A stretch of 64,000 nt of DNA from Sporosarcina sp. ACRSL (GTDB lineage: Bacteria > Bacillota > Bacilli > Bacillales_A > Planococcaceae). How positions within the stretch are numbered: position 1 is the stretch's first letter; the number at the start of each line of letters is the position of its first letter. Position numbers and translations under genes: made by a program. The stretch is taken from positions 1 through 64,000 of the forward strand of contig NZ_JAKRNT010000006.1 in assembly GCF_022346605.1 (NCBI RefSeq), written 5' to 3'. Below, piece by piece: positions 48,590-58,343 of the stretch. Below the pieces are notes generated by a model, which was not told where the DNA came from, did not search any database, and saw only the letters and a list, made by a program, of their open reading frames with translations.

Positions 48590-49404
48590 TTCTTTTTCCC
48601 TTCCTTTCGAGCAACCCGATTTTTCGCCATAATGAAAATCGGTTCCAATTTACCATCTTCATAAATGAATGACAAGGAGGTGACGGGCACCGCCCCGACA
48701 GTGAAAAATTGCATCGTCATTTGTGCAAGCACATCATAGCCCGTATCATTGCGGATATCACCGATGATGAGGACGTCTTGATGAGGGACTGATACAGTCA
48801 TATGTCCTTCAATTTTCCCTTCCATTTCTTTTAGGAAGGATTGATTTAAAATACGGCTCGCATCATAACCGTCATTATTATTGACGAAGTAAAACAGATT
48901 GCCTGCTACTTCGTCTTTTTTCATATTCGTCGGCAAAGACCGCACCTTGAACAGAGCTGATTCCATTATTTCCGCTTCTGTCATGCCGATTGCTTCCAGC
49001 ATCGATTCATCGATGAGACGATACGTCGTCCCTAAATCCAACGCGTAGAAAATTCTCGTTTCCGCTGTATGATCTTTGACGATGAACCGGTCCCCCGCTT
49101 TGGACGTTTGTGGGAAGGAAGTGGAGCGTATCACTGGGTAGATTGCATTTTCTCTCATGAATCCTTCCGTCTGCTCTTTTTCCATTGCCTTGAACGTCTC
49201 ACGAATCGTGTAAACGACTTCATTGATGGCGGCATCTTTTTTTGTTTCATACTTTGCGAGGATTTCCGGCAAGGAAATATCCATTCCCTTTTTCAAAATG
49301 GAGTGCTCCAAACGGATTTTATCGGTTTTCCGATCAAATCGCCATTGCAAATGTTCGGATGGCAGCTGCTTTTTCAGTAATTCCACCAATTGTTGTGAAT
49401 TCAT
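48586..49404 (-). CDS. ytpQ: DUF1444 family protein YtpQ
   Basis: A 272-residue cytoplasmic protein of the DUF1444/YtpQ family, recognised by HLQWRFDRKTDKIRLEH, LDLGTTYRLIDESML and DVLIIGDIRNDTGYDVLAQM. The function is unknown. I chose ATG 49404 with AAGGGTGA upstream. In B. subtilis the thioredoxin-like gene ytpP follows upstream; here a lipoprotein gene is found instead and no ytpP is seen. Confidence 0.88.
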   Translation of the reverse strand: MNSQQLVELLKKQLPSEHLQWRFDRKTDKIRLEHSILKKGMDISLPEILAKYETKKDAAINEVVYTIRETFKAMEKEQTEGFMRENAIYPVIRSTSFPQTSKAGDRFIVKDHTAETRIFYALDLGTTYRLIDESMLEAIGMTEAEIMESALFKVRSLPTNMKKDEVAGNLFYFVNNNDGYDASRILNQSFLKEMEGKIEGHMTVSVPHQDVLIIGDIRNDTGYDVLAQMTMQFFTVGAVPVTSLSFIYEDGKLEPIFIMAKNRVARKEGKKK

Positions 49405-49476
49405 AGCCTTCACCCTTTCTTCAAAAATAAACGGCCGCTCGCCGCAATTGCGCCGGGTGACCGCATAGCCGTCGGA

Positions 49477-49992
49477 TTATGTGCCTTGTTGAATGGAACT
49501 GACGATTTCCATCATTTTGCCCATATTCGCTACAATATTTTTTTGCTTCGACATTGTCGTGATTTTGACACCACCAACACTCGCAATGAGCTCGACTTGA
49601 TCCTCACCTTTTTGCGTAACCGATGCGAAACCGAAGTAGCTATTATCGGTAAATACTTCCTCAAACCGCTCTTTGTCCTTCGAATTTTTCAAAAGATCGT
49701 AAAATAGCGTGCTGTCCTTCGCCTCATTTGGGTTAATGAATAGGAGGTACGTTTCATCACCTTTTTTCATTACGATGTTTTGGGCATCGGATGTATCTTC
49801 GATTGTGAATCCAGCCGGTTTATATAATGAAACACCATCAACTTCCTCATTTACATGTTGATCATGCTGTTGAAAAGCTTCTTTCGCCGCTGCGATTGCT
49901 TCCGTCGCCTGCTCTTCTAAAGTTTTGCCACATGCAGCTAATACAATGACGGATAGCATTGCCAGGAATAAGAATTTCCAGTAGCGGAACAT
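49477..49992 (-). CDS. Putative lipoprotein
   Basis: A 171-residue exported protein with a type II signal peptide (FRYWKFLFLAMLSVIVLAAC) ending at lipobox LAAC, cysteine 21. The mature part is small, alpha/beta-like, with no motif I recognise (VDGVSLYKPAGFTIED, GDETYLLFINPNEAKD). It occupies the place of ytpP between ytpQ and the peptidase genes. A GGAGG site precedes the ATG. The function is unknown; envelope location is well supported. Confidence 0.8.
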   Translation of the reverse strand: MFRYWKFLFLAMLSVIVLAACGKTLEEQATEAIAAAKEAFQQHDQHVNEEVDGVSLYKPAGFTIEDTSDAQNIVMKKGDETYLLFINPNEAKDSTLFYDLLKNSKDKERFEEVFTDNSYFGFASVTQKGEDQVELIASVGGVKITTMSKQKNIVANMGKMMEIVSSIQQGT

Positions 49993-50075
49993 TCAGCTTC
50001 CTCCAATCGTACAATTTTAATCAAATACCGCTACCTATTTTAAAGATTATCGGACGCTTATGCAAATAACGCGAT

Positions 50076-50594
50076 TTAGTTAGCATTGTAATAGTTCAGT
50101 TGACCGATCAATAACTGCATGATGTGTTCGAATAACTTGTCCCGCGTGACGGCAAGTGCAGTGAACATTCCGATAGCACCTTCGCTATTGCGGATACCGT
50201 TTGCTTGGAAGTAGTCATCCACGACAACTCCCAATTCACGTCCTTTTAACAATTCCACAGCAATCTCTTTCGGCAAAGGAATTTGCGCGCCCGCCGCTGA
50301 GAATGAGTTCCCGGATGGCAATACGAGTGCCCCCCAGTTACAAACGAACATTTCGTCCCCAAGCAGTCGAACCCCTCCCTCAAGACCGATGCCGATTGCA
50401 CCTACTGCTTGATTTGCTGCATTCGTTGCACGGTTCAATGCACCCGTTCTTGTTTCCTCATCGCCAATTGGCTGATCCTTTACTCCGGAAGGAACTTTCA
50501 CTTCGGATAATTCGAAAGATGGAAAATGACTTTCGAGAACGGTCCGGGCCGCTTTCACTTTCGCTTGATTCGTAGAACCTATGATGAAATTCAT
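50076..50594 (-). CDS. DUF84 / YjjX-like NTP phosphatase family protein
   Basis: A 172-residue protein resembling the inosine/xanthosine triphosphatase (YjjX, DUF84) family, which cleans non-canonical nucleotides. The start MNFIIGSTNQAKVKAARTVL and the middle GIGIGLEGGVRLLGDEMFVC match that fold. I chose ATG 50594 following AAAGGAGACC; the longer frame runs through a terminator hairpin. Enzyme activity is inferred from family only. Confidence 0.82.
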   Translation of the reverse strand: MNFIIGSTNQAKVKAARTVLESHFPSFELSEVKVPSGVKDQPIGDEETRTGALNRATNAANQAVGAIGIGLEGGVRLLGDEMFVCNWGALVLPSGNSFSAAGAQIPLPKEIAVELLKGRELGVVVDDYFQANGIRNSEGAIGMFTALAVTRDKLFEHIMQLLIGQLNYYNAN

Positions 50595-50612
50595 GACGGT
50601 CTCCTTTCTGTC

Positions 50613-50646
50613 AAAAAAAGCCACCCTTATTAATGTAAAGGATGGC
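50613..50646 (-). terminator. Terminator after the M42 peptidase gene
   Basis: GCCATCCTT / AAGGGTGGC arms with seven T residues on the minus strand. Confidence 0.85.
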
Positions 50647-50671
50647 CAAATATGCTATTTTCTTTCTTCAA

Positions 50672-51745
50672 TCAGGCGTTGTTTTTTATTGTTTCAACTG
50701 TCGTTTTATCGCAGGCTTTCACTAATTTAACGAGAAGTTCTTTCGCTGCTGCGTAATCATCGGTATGGATGATAGAAGCAGATGTATGGATGTAGCGTGA
50801 ACAAATTCCAATTACCGCACTTGGCACACCTTCATTTGAAACGTGGACTTGACCAGCATCTGTTCCGCCCATGGAGATGAAGTATTGGTAAGGAATGTTG
50901 TTTGACTCGGCAGTATCAAGGATGAATTCACGCATGCCTCGGTGTGTTACCATCGAACGGTCGAAAATGCGTAACAGTGTTCCTTTACCTAGCTGGCCAA
51001 ATTCATTTTTATTGCCGGAAGCATCGTTCGCCGGGCTTGCATCCAAAGCGAAGAATAGATCAGGATTGATCATTCTGGCAGCAGCCTGCGCCCCACGTAA
51101 ACCGACTTCCTCCATGACGTTCGCGCCGGAATAGAGGTTATTTGGAAGCTTTTCACCGTGAACTTCTTTCAATAGCTCAATCGCCAATCCGCAACCGTAT
51201 CGGTTATCCCAAGCTTTTGCTAATATTTTCTTTTCATTTGCCATCGGAGTGAATGGGCAAATCGGCACAATTTGCTGGCCTGGACGGATACCGATTTTTT
51301 GTGCATCCTCTTTATCATCCGCGCCGATATCAATAAGCATGTTCTTAATGTCCATCGGTTTATTCCGGACTTCGTCACTGAGTAGATGTGGTGGAATAGA
51401 TCCGATGACTCCGATGACAGGACCTTCATCTGTAATGATTTGGACCCGCTGTGCCAACAACACTTGACTCCACCAGCCTCCTAGCGGCTGGAAACGTAGC
51501 ATACCGTTATCAGTGATGGCAGTTACCATGAAGCCGACTTCATCCATATGGCCAGCAACCATGATGCGCGGACCATCTTCAGGGCCTTTGCGTACGCCAA
51601 ATATACCACCTAGGTTATCTTGGATGATTTCATCAGAATACTTGCCCAATTCTTCACGCATATAATTGCGGACCAAATGCTCATTTCCTGGAGCACCCGG
51701 TAGTTCGGTCAATGTTTTGAACATCGTCAACGTTTCGTTATTCAT
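50672..51745 (-). CDS. ytoP: M42-family aminopeptidase (YtoP-like)
   Basis: A 357-residue metallo-aminopeptidase, probably cytosolic and dodecameric like other M42 enzymes. Metal ligands are visible in [43 protein letters not shown] and [10 protein letters not shown], with the last histidine in [15 protein letters not shown]. subtilis YtoP is described as a glutamyl aminopeptidase-like protein. I chose ATG 51745 after GGGGGAAA. Confidence 0.92.
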   Translation of the reverse strand: MNNETLTMFKTLTELPGAPGNEHLVRNYMREELGKYSDEIIQDNLGGIFGVRKGPEDGPRIMVAGHMDEVGFMVTAITDNGMLRFQPLGGWWSQVLLAQRVQIITDEGPVIGVIGSIPPHLLSDEVRNKPMDIKNMLIDIGADDKEDAQKIGIRPGQQIVPICPFTPMANEKKILAKAWDNRYGCGLAIELLKEVHGEKLPNNLYSGANVMEEVGLRGAQAAARMINPDLFFALDASPANDASGNKNEFGQLGKGTLLRIFDRSMVTHRGMREFILDTAESNNIPYQYFISMGGTDAGQVHVSNEGVPSAVIGICSRYIHTSASIIHTDDYAAAKELLVKLVKACDKTTVETIKNNA

Positions 51746-51905
51746 GAAAAGTTTCCCCCAATTCAATTATGTACTGCTTCTAGTATAGTGTACGTATTTG
51801 AAACTTTCCATCATAATATTTAGCTTTCCGAATTATTTTCGATTACAGTTTACATATGGAAATATGGTACACTTGGGGAAGATTAATCGAGGGGGTTTCA
51901 TAGAC

Positions 51906-52220
51906 ATGAAAGTGAAAGATTTCGTAGCAGGAGTTTTGACAGGCGTAGCTGCTGGACTCGTTGTCAATCAGGCAATCGGAAAGATGAATCCGAACACTCC
52001 AGCGGAACATGTCTTGAATGAAGTGAAGGATGCCTTCAAGAAAGAAGGTCCGATTGACGGATCATGGATCGTCATGAAGCCTGAACCTTTTACAAACAAT
52101 GTACTGACGATGGAAGTTTACAGGGGCGGCATCACAAGAATCCGGAATGGCGAACTGGAGCAATTTGAATTTGCGGCTAACTCGCAAACAGGCACTGTTG
52201 TCGAGTTGATCCAAAAATAA
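51906..52220 (+). CDS. ytzB: PepSY-like small protein YtzB
   Basis: A 104-residue protein with a short hydrophobic N-terminus (MKVKDFVAGVLTGVAAGLVV) and a PepSY-like C-terminal half (VLTMEVYRGGITRIRNGELE). PepSY domains are thought to inhibit or regulate peptidases; the neighbours on both sides are hydrolases. The start is ATG 51906 after GAGGGGG. It is divergent from the M42 gene, as in B. subtilis. Confidence 0.8.
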   Translation: MKVKDFVAGVLTGVAAGLVVNQAIGKMNPNTPAEHVLNEVKDAFKKEGPIDGSWIVMKPEPFTNNVLTMEVYRGGITRIRNGELEQFEFAANSQTGTVVELIQK

Positions 52221-52221
52221 A

Positions 52222-52265
52222 GCAGCAGGTGAGGAGCATGAATAATGGCTCCTTCACCTGCTGTT
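52222..52265. terminator. Bidirectional terminator between ytzB and ytnP
   Basis: AGCAGGTGAGGAGC / GCTCCTTCACCTGCT arms with T-run. Confidence 0.85.
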
Positions 52266-52273
52266 TTTCTAAT

Positions 52274-53119
52274 TTATCTTGTACGTTCGACCGATTCAGT
52301 AATTTCTTTGCCCGTCTCATCCCACTGGACGAGACGATAAACGGCATCATGATAAAAGATGAAGCGGTATCGGTTTGGCAAAGCTTCTTTCATTAGCCTC
52401 TCCTTCGCATAAATCGAAGTCATCGGATAATCATCATAGGCAAGCACCCATAACGGATTGCTATGGGCATGTGTCGGCATAATATCTCCCATGTGAAGCA
52501 TCGTTTCGCCGTTTTGGGTAAGTTTGATAATACTATGACCGTCGCTATGGCCGCCCGTATGGATCATCTCAATGCCTGGCAAGACTTCAAGTCGGTCCTC
52601 GAATGTTTTCACTTGATGCTGGACAGGCTCCCAATTTTCTTTCCAATACGTATTTCTCGACCGAATATTCGGGTTCCTCATTTCATCCCATTCGATTTGT
52701 GAAACGTAAATTTCTGCATTCGGGAAAATCGGCACGAGCTCATCACCAGCGAAGCCTGTCAATCCAGCAGCATGATCGTTATGCAAATGCGTCATAAGTA
52801 CGATGTCGATATCAGCAGGCGTTAATCCAAGCTCTTTCAAGCTCTCCTCCACTTTCGTCTCAGAACGGACACCGAGGTTGCGCTTTTGTTTATCCGTAAG
52901 TTTGCCTTTTCCGATCCCTGAATCAATAAGGATATGTTTCCCCTCATACGAAATGTAAATCGGATCTGTACGAAGTTCTATCAAATTGTTTTCATCGACG
53001 GCATATTTACGTGACCATAACGCTTTCGGAACGACTCCGAACATCGAGCCTCCGTCTAAAAAATTGACTCCCCCATCGAGCCAAACAAGCTTCATATCGT
53101 GAAAATTGTATGTATCCAA
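52274..53119 (-). CDS. ytnP: Metallo-beta-lactamase-fold hydrolase YtnP
   Basis: A 281-residue MBL-fold enzyme. The zinc signature [12 protein letters not shown] is intact, with further ligands in [10 protein letters not shown] and [14 protein letters not shown]. subtilis YtnP is reported as a lactonase that quenches signals and of the same length. I chose TTG 53119, nine bases after AAGGGG, which makes the protein 281 residues and start DTYNFHDMK; a TTG three codons upstream is possible. It precedes trmB on the same strand by 21 bases in gene order. Confidence 0.9.
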   Translation of the reverse strand: MDTYNFHDMKLVWLDGGVNFLDGGSMFGVVPKALWSRKYAVDENNLIELRTDPIYISYEGKHILIDSGIGKGKLTDKQKRNLGVRSETKVEESLKELGLTPADIDIVLMTHLHNDHAAGLTGFAGDELVPIFPNAEIYVSQIEWDEMRNPNIRSRNTYWKENWEPVQHQVKTFEDRLEVLPGIEMIHTGGHSDGHSIIKLTQNGETMLHMGDIMPTHAHSNPLWVLAYDDYPMTSIYAKERLMKEALPNRYRFIFYHDAVYRLVQWDETGKEITESVERTR

Positions 53120-53140
53120 ACACAACAACCCCTTCCCGTT

Positions 53141-53788
53141 TTACTCGTTATTGAACTTTGCTTCAAGTCTGTAGATCGGCTGCCCCTTTGCAGAAAATTT
53201 TTCTTCATACTCCGTCATAATATTGTCTTCTGGCATTTCCGCATGCAAATCGAGTGACACTTCCTGAAGAATCATCCCGTACGCTGACATAGAGACGAGG
53301 GAATACTCGAATAGCTTCCGATTGTCGGTTTTGAAGTGGATTTCCCCGCCTTTCTTTAGCACTGTCTCATAACGCGCCAAAAACGACTCATGGGTCAATC
53401 GGCGTTTTGCATGGCGAGATTTTGGCCACGGATCGGAAAAGTTCAAATAGACCCTGTCCAATTCGCCCGGTTTGAATAAGCCCTCTAAGTTTGCGCCATT
53501 TCCTCTCAATAGTCTTAAATTGGCAGGCTTTTCGGCCTCGATGACTTTTTCTAAAGCAGAGACGATGACATTATCGAAATGCTCGATTCCGATATAGTTA
53601 ATAGTAGGATTGGCGAGCGCCATTCCGATGATAAATTGCCCTTTGCCTGTCCCGACTTCCACGTGTACAGGATTTTCATTGCCGAAAACGGCTTTCCAAT
53701 CAATTGTTGTACCTTCTTCTTCGTGGATTAACACGTCAGGATGTTCTGCCATGAAATCTTTTGCCCACGGTTTGTTGCGAAGCCGCAT
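53141..53788 (-). CDS. trmB: tRNA (guanine-N7-)-methyltransferase TrmB
   Basis: A 215-residue SAM-dependent enzyme methylating G46 of tRNAs. [13 protein letters not shown] at the start, [15 protein letters not shown] as SAM motif I, and [20 protein letters not shown] are diagnostic. The start is ATG 53788 with AAAAGAGTG upstream. It lies between the NERD-like gene and ytnP on one strand. Confidence 0.96.
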   Translation of the reverse strand: MRLRNKPWAKDFMAEHPDVLIHEEEGTTIDWKAVFGNENPVHVEVGTGKGQFIIGMALANPTINYIGIEHFDNVIVSALEKVIEAEKPANLRLLRGNGANLEGLFKPGELDRVYLNFSDPWPKSRHAKRRLTHESFLARYETVLKKGGEIHFKTDNRKLFEYSLVSMSAYGMILQEVSLDLHAEMPEDNIMTEYEEKFSAKGQPIYRLEAKFNNE

Positions 53789-53806
53789 AATCAATTACAC
53801 TCTTTT

Positions 53807-54799
53807 CTATTCATTATTATCAGGTTGTCCCTGATCCACTTGTTCTTCAAAAAGTCTGCTTACTGCAGTAGTTTGTCCCATATCCAAAATCGATTGTGCG
53901 GCTTTGAATTGATTGAACTTCATCGGCGCTGTCGAATTCCGCAAGGACGTGAACCACTCAGTATATGTTTTTCGATCGATAATTTCCGTATCGAACGGCA
54001 TCCCGGGATAATCGATATAGCCGTTCCTTGAGATAACCAATTTCTTTACAGGGAAGTCAATTCCCTTAGCCGCAAGAATTCCAGAAACTATTTTTTCCAT
54101 CCTGTTCAGCCCGATAAGCGGATTCAATATTTTAGATTCCTGGTCTCCAAATTTCTTTGTCCAAAACCGATCACCGTCGCCGATGAAAGCCGCTGCGTTC
54201 TCACCTTCCAACACAGTTATGCATAAGCACTCGATCGGTGTGATGAGAAGGATATCAAGTTCGACAGGCGCTTTTTTCACCTTCAGAATTGGATAATAGA
54301 ACAAAAGATAGCTATCAGGGAGCTGTTGTGTAAAGCTCCTTAGCAACGAATCCCTCATAAATCCTGCATCCAGATTGGACTTTTCCATCATTGTCGAACT
54401 GGCCCATTTCAATTGGAAATGGAACAACTGGTCCAAATAGAGCTTACGGAGCTGTTCTTCGTTTTCAGGATGATAAATGATATTCGGATTAAAATCAAAC
54501 ACATCTATTTCTTCCTGGTCCTTTTCATCTGTCTCAATTGACTCTATTTCATCCGTTTGCTCTTTCCGGTTGCCAAAAATACGGAAAAGAGGAGAGTACC
54601 ATTTTCCCTCCTCGGTCCGCTCTTCAGGCTCTTCGGGAATTTGTCGCCAATCGGAAAGGTCGGCTCCATGTTCCCACTGTGTTTTCATCCGCCTCCACTG
54701 GGAATTTTTCAAACGGATATATTGTGTTGGATAACGTGTTAAATCATTTTCGTAGCGTGATACGTAATCAAGCAGTTTGACGAGTTGCGCCAATTTCAT
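53807..54799 (-). CDS. NERD-like (nuclease-related) domain protein
   Basis: A 330-residue soluble protein. The second half carries a NERD-like core (VELDILLITPIECLCITVLE, then DRFWTKKFGDQESKILNPL), while the first half is charged and helical without a known domain. In typical NERD cores the strand ends in an E-V/L-K motif; here the matching segment reads VLEGEN, so nuclease activity is doubtful. It sits in one run with trmB downstream and dat upstream. It is not in the B. subtilis neighbourhood as I recall it. Confidence 0.65.
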   Translation of the reverse strand: MKLAQLVKLLDYVSRYENDLTRYPTQYIRLKNSQWRRMKTQWEHGADLSDWRQIPEEPEERTEEGKWYSPLFRIFGNRKEQTDEIESIETDEKDQEEIDVFDFNPNIIYHPENEEQLRKLYLDQLFHFQLKWASSTMMEKSNLDAGFMRDSLLRSFTQQLPDSYLLFYYPILKVKKAPVELDILLITPIECLCITVLEGENAAAFIGDGDRFWTKKFGDQESKILNPLIGLNRMEKIVSGILAAKGIDFPVKKLVISRNGYIDYPGMPFDTEIIDRKTYTEWFTSLRNSTAPMKFNQFKAAQSILDMGQTTAVSRLFEEQVDQGQPDNNE

Positions 54800-54825
54800 C
54801 CACTCCGATCAGTAAGCGATGTTCC

Positions 54826-55680
54826 TCATTCCCCCGCTACGGACAGCGGAATCTGCCGTGCGAATGCTTCTTGCAATTTTCTTGTTATTTGTCCTGGTGC
54901 ACCCGAGCCTACCGGTTTCTCATCGATCAATACGACAGGAGTGATTTCAGCAGTCGTCGATGTAATGAAAAATTCATCCATCGCATTCATTTCATCAGGG
55001 GTAAATGCCCTCTCTTCGACTGGAATGCCTAATTCATTACATAGCTTCAATACAACTTGGCGTGTAATTCCGTTCAAAATGAGATTTGTTGCCGGATGTG
55101 TAATGACAACTCCGTCTTTGACTCCGAATGCATTGGACGATGATCCTTCCGTGACGAGTCCATCACGGACAAAAATCGCTTCTACACAACCTGCATCGTA
55201 TGCCTCTTGTTTTGCAAGGACATTGGCAAGCAAGTTCAAGCTTTTAATATCGCACCGCAACCAACGGACGTCTTCGACCGATTTCACTGAGACGCCACCT
55301 TCAATATTGGTTAACGGCCTTGGATTATGAATCGCATAAGCGGTCACGACGGGAGCTACCGAAAGCTCCGGGAACTGATGGACCCGCGGAGATGCTCCAC
55401 GTGTCACTTGCATATAAATATGGCCAGTTTCTACTTCGTTCACCTTGACTAATTCTTTCGCGATGTCGATCAGCTGCTGTTCAGAATAAGGGATCGTCAT
55501 TTTGATTTTCGAAGCGCTTTGGAAAAGGCGCGAGAAGTGCTCCTCGGCAGTAAACAGTTCACCATCATATACTTTTACGACTTCATAAACCCCATCGCCG
55601 AAGTAGTATCCTCTGTCATCTATGGATATATTCAAGCTATCCTTGCTTGTAAATTGGCCATCAATAAAATAAATCGTCAT
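54826..55680 (-). CDS. dat: D-amino acid aminotransferase
   Basis: A 284-residue fold-IV PLP transaminase making D-glutamate or D-alanine for the wall. GYYFGDGVYEVVKVYDG at the start, the PLP lysine in VRWLRCDIKSLNLLANVLAK (K145), and VTEGSSSNAFGVKDG are characteristic. It overlaps pepV by four bases (ATGA), so the peptidase and transaminase are translationally coupled, a conserved pairing in Bacillales. Confidence 0.94.
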   Translation of the reverse strand: MTIYFIDGQFTSKDSLNISIDDRGYYFGDGVYEVVKVYDGELFTAEEHFSRLFQSASKIKMTIPYSEQQLIDIAKELVKVNEVETGHIYMQVTRGASPRVHQFPELSVAPVVTAYAIHNPRPLTNIEGGVSVKSVEDVRWLRCDIKSLNLLANVLAKQEAYDAGCVEAIFVRDGLVTEGSSSNAFGVKDGVVITHPATNLILNGITRQVVLKLCNELGIPVEERAFTPDEMNAMDEFFITSTTAEITPVVLIDEKPVGSGAPGQITRKLQEAFARQIPLSVAGE

Positions 55681-57086
55681 TCATGTTCCCCTTCCTCTTT
55701 ATTGGTTGCAAGCCGACTGATCGCTTCCGTGTAAATAGCTGTCGCTTTCAATAAGTCCTCTATATATACATATTCATCCGCTTGGTGAGCGACATCGTCC
55801 CTTCCTGGGAAGAGCATTCCGAAAGCGACTCCTTTCTGAAGTACCCGTGCGTACGTGCCACCACCAATTGCCAATAACTCCGCCTCTTCACCCGTATAGG
55901 ACGTGTAAATCTCCTGCAACGTTTTAATGAACGGGTCATTTGCATCGACATGATGGGGCTTCGAATTCGATTTCACTTCCATAGTGAAAGCTGTATCTTT
56001 AAGGCGATCGTTGCAAGTTGCAATCTTCTCCTCAAATGGATAGGTGACGGAATACCGCATGCTTACATGCACTTGGCCGCCTTGTTCCGGAGTGAAGGAG
56101 ACGATGCCGGCATTCAATGTTGTATCGCCTGATATGTGGTCATTGAAGGCTAAGCCTAAGTAGCTTCCCCGCGTCTCGTTTCCGAAAGCATCTATGATGA
56201 ATTGTGTGAAGTCTTTGGACTGCCCATCTTCGAAGATGCGATTCAAGAAAGTTGCCAACACATAAGCCGCATTGACGCCATTGTTAGGCTCCATTGCGTG
56301 TGCTGACTTGCCATTGATGAGCACTGTTGTCCCGTTTTCGTCTCCAACAATCGAACCGCCATAGTCATGTGTATCCAAGAAACTTGCAAATTGGTCCTTG
56401 ATTTTTGAAATCCCTATACCGATCACAGCACGAGCCTGATCAGGCACCATATTCGTCCTGCTTCCGGATTCGAAAGCCAATAGTTGTCCGTCCTGGATTC
56501 GCATATTTTGGGTAAAGACCAATGATGCAATCCCTTTTTCCGCGTTAATAATCGGGAAATCAGCATCAGGTGCAAACCCGATCGTCGGCATTTCTTCCTT
56601 TTCAAAATAGCGTCGAACGCAACGGAAACCGCTTTCTTCATCGGTCCCGATAATGAGGCGGACCCGTTTATTCAAAGGAATACCTGCTTCCTTCACCAAT
56701 TTCATCGCATGCCAAGCAGCGATCGTCGGCCCTTTATCGTCAATCGCACCACGTCCAAACAACTTCCCATCCTTGACAGTTCCGTCAAACGGGCCGTATG
56801 TCCAATTGCCGCCTGCAGGGACAACATCGACATGGCAAAGAATACCGAGCAATTCGTCCCCTTCCCCCATCTCGATATGGCCAGCCATATTATCGATGTT
56901 TTTCACCGAAAATCCGGCTTTCCTTCCTTCTTCCAAAAGCCAATCAAGCGCGCGCTTCGGCTCCGGACCAAATGGCGCTTCCCCTGTCGCCAAACTTTCA
57001 TCCAGAACGGAAGGAATTGAAATCAATTGCTTAAGATCATCAAGTAATTGTTCTTCCCGTTCCAACACTTTTTCTTTCCAATTCAC
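55677..57086 (-). CDS. pepV: Dipeptidase PepV (M20 family)
   Basis: A 469-residue zinc dipeptidase. Metal-site motifs are GILCHVDVVPAGG, GRGAIDDKGPTIAAW and IIGTDEESGFRC, with a late histidine in AHQADEYV. I chose GTG 57086, where the protein begins NWKEKVLEREEQL after an AGAGGGTG site; the open frame extends 37 codons further into promoter-like DNA. It is the first gene of pepV-dat-NERD-trmB-ytnP and is divergent from ytzE. Confidence 0.93.
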   Translation of the reverse strand: MNWKEKVLEREEQLLDDLKQLISIPSVLDESLATGEAPFGPEPKRALDWLLEEGRKAGFSVKNIDNMAGHIEMGEGDELLGILCHVDVVPAGGNWTYGPFDGTVKDGKLFGRGAIDDKGPTIAAWHAMKLVKEAGIPLNKRVRLIIGTDEESGFRCVRRYFEKEEMPTIGFAPDADFPIINAEKGIASLVFTQNMRIQDGQLLAFESGSRTNMVPDQARAVIGIGISKIKDQFASFLDTHDYGGSIVGDENGTTVLINGKSAHAMEPNNGVNAAYVLATFLNRIFEDGQSKDFTQFIIDAFGNETRGSYLGLAFNDHISGDTTLNAGIVSFTPEQGGQVHVSMRYSVTYPFEEKIATCNDRLKDTAFTMEVKSNSKPHHVDANDPFIKTLQEIYTSYTGEEAELLAIGGGTYARVLQKGVAFGMLFPGRDDVAHQADEYVYIEDLLKATAIYTEAISRLATNKEEGEHE

Positions 57087-57219
57087 CAATCCAAGCACCC
57101 TCTTTCTTAATATCCTATTTTCACATGTTCCGCTTAGAAAATAAAGAGCTAAACGATTCAAATAAAGATTTACAAAAAATACATGTATTATTAACAAAAA
57201 TGAGTTATACTTATATTGT

Positions 57220-57248
57220 CAGAACATTGCATCTGACGCAACGTTCTG
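57220..57248. promoter_or_regulatory. Inverted repeat between pepV and ytzE
   Basis: Arms CAGAACATTGC / GCAACGTTCTG (10 of 11 pairs) around a seven-base spacer, just downstream of TATACT/TATATT promoter-like sequence. It could be an operator for the small HTH protein encoded next to it; no proof. Confidence 0.4.
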
Positions 57249-57354
57249 ATGAAAGGAGTGCATTGTCGGGGGCTATTTCAACTAACGTACGGTACATTCA
57301 ATAGTCTCATGCCCATCGTTTTTGGAAAATGAAGATGAAGGAGTGGTTCCAAAG

Positions 57355-57576
57355 TTGAATCCAGCTACTGATCGTATGCTTACCCGCATCAAGGACGTAT
57401 ACTTATATATCCTTGACAGGGGTATTGTCACAACGGAAAATGTTGTTGAAGAATTCGGCATCACAAACCGCACAGCGCAACGGGACTTAAATGTCCTCGA
57501 ATACAACGAGCTCATCACAAGCCCAGCCCGTGGAAAATGGACGACAACTAAGAAAAAAGTTAAATTGCCCTCGTAA
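57355..57576 (+). CDS. ytzE: DeoR-type HTH protein YtzE
   Basis: A 73-residue protein consisting only of a DeoR-type winged helix (RMLTRIKDVYLYILDRGIVT, EFGITNRTAQRDLNVLEYNE). No sensor domain is present. I chose TTG 57355, eight bases after AAGGAGTGG, which gives the B. subtilis-like start NPATDRML. It is divergent from pepV and ends at the terminator shared with rsuA. Targets unknown. Confidence 0.88.
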   Translation: MNPATDRMLTRIKDVYLYILDRGIVTTENVVEEFGITNRTAQRDLNVLEYNELITSPARGKWTTTKKKVKLPS

Positions 57577-57598
57577 ATACACTTCAATCTAGCATACG

Positions 57599-57636
57599 AA
57601 AAGGCTGAACCGCATTATACGGTTCAGCCTTTTTCA
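57599..57636. terminator. Bidirectional terminator between ytzE and rsuA
   Basis: AAAAGGCTGAACCG / CGGTTCAGCCTTTTT arms; overlaps the last codons of rsuA. Confidence 0.9.
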
Positions 57637-58340
57637 TTGCGGAGCATAGCGACTTCTTCTTCCGTCAACTCCCGGTATTCTCCCAAGCGCAATATCGTGT
57701 CCAATTGCAACGGCCCCATTGAAAGCCGTTTTAAATAGACGACCCGCTTTCCGACCGCCTCAAACATCCGCTTCACTTGATGGAACTTCCCTTCGGTAAT
57801 CGTCAACTCGATTTCCGATGTCTCACCTGATTGCAAGATGCGGAGCTGTCCCGGTTTCGTGAAATAGCCATCGTCCAATGTGACACCTTCCGCAAACTTT
57901 TCGACATCCGTTTCGTCTACCCTGCCCTCGATATGGGCGTAATACGTTTTCGGGACTTCCTTTTTCGGCGATAACAATTCATGCGCCAGTTTGCCGTCAT
58001 TTGTAATTAATAAAAACCCTTCCGTATCCTTATCGAGCCTGCCGACTGGAAACGGTTCGAAATGACGGTCCTCTGCATCCAACAGATCTATAACAGTTCG
58101 ATCGCGATTATCTTCCGTTGCAGAGATGACGCCTTGAGGCTTATTCAACATTAAGTAAATGAATTCCTTGTAAACGACCGGTTCACCAAGAATGGTCACT
58201 TCATCCTTTTCGGGATTGACGTGAAGCGCTGCATCCTTCACCGGTTTGGCATTCACCTGAACAGCTCCCTTTTTTAACAACTGCCGTACTTCTTTACGGG
58301 AGCCGTAACCCATATTCGCCAATAATTTATCGAGCCGCAT
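57624..58340 (-). CDS. rsuA: 16S rRNA pseudouridine synthase RsuA family
   Basis: A 238-residue enzyme: N-terminal S4 RNA-binding domain (MRLDKLLANMGYGSRKEVRQ, residues 1-60) and the RsuA/RluB catalytic domain with the aspartate in PVGRLDKDTEGFLL. It modifies uridine in rRNA (U516 in E. coli RsuA); the exact site here is inferred. It starts three bases after ytgP ends, so it is in one operon with it, as ytzG-ytgP in B. subtilis. Confidence 0.93.
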   Translation of the reverse strand: MRLDKLLANMGYGSRKEVRQLLKKGAVQVNAKPVKDAALHVNPEKDEVTILGEPVVYKEFIYLMLNKPQGVISATEDNRDRTVIDLLDAEDRHFEPFPVGRLDKDTEGFLLITNDGKLAHELLSPKKEVPKTYYAHIEGRVDETDVEKFAEGVTLDDGYFTKPGQLRILQSGETSEIELTITEGKFHQVKRMFEAVGKRVVYLKRLSMGPLQLDTILRLGEYRELTEEEVAMLRNEKG

Positions 58341-58343
58341 TGT

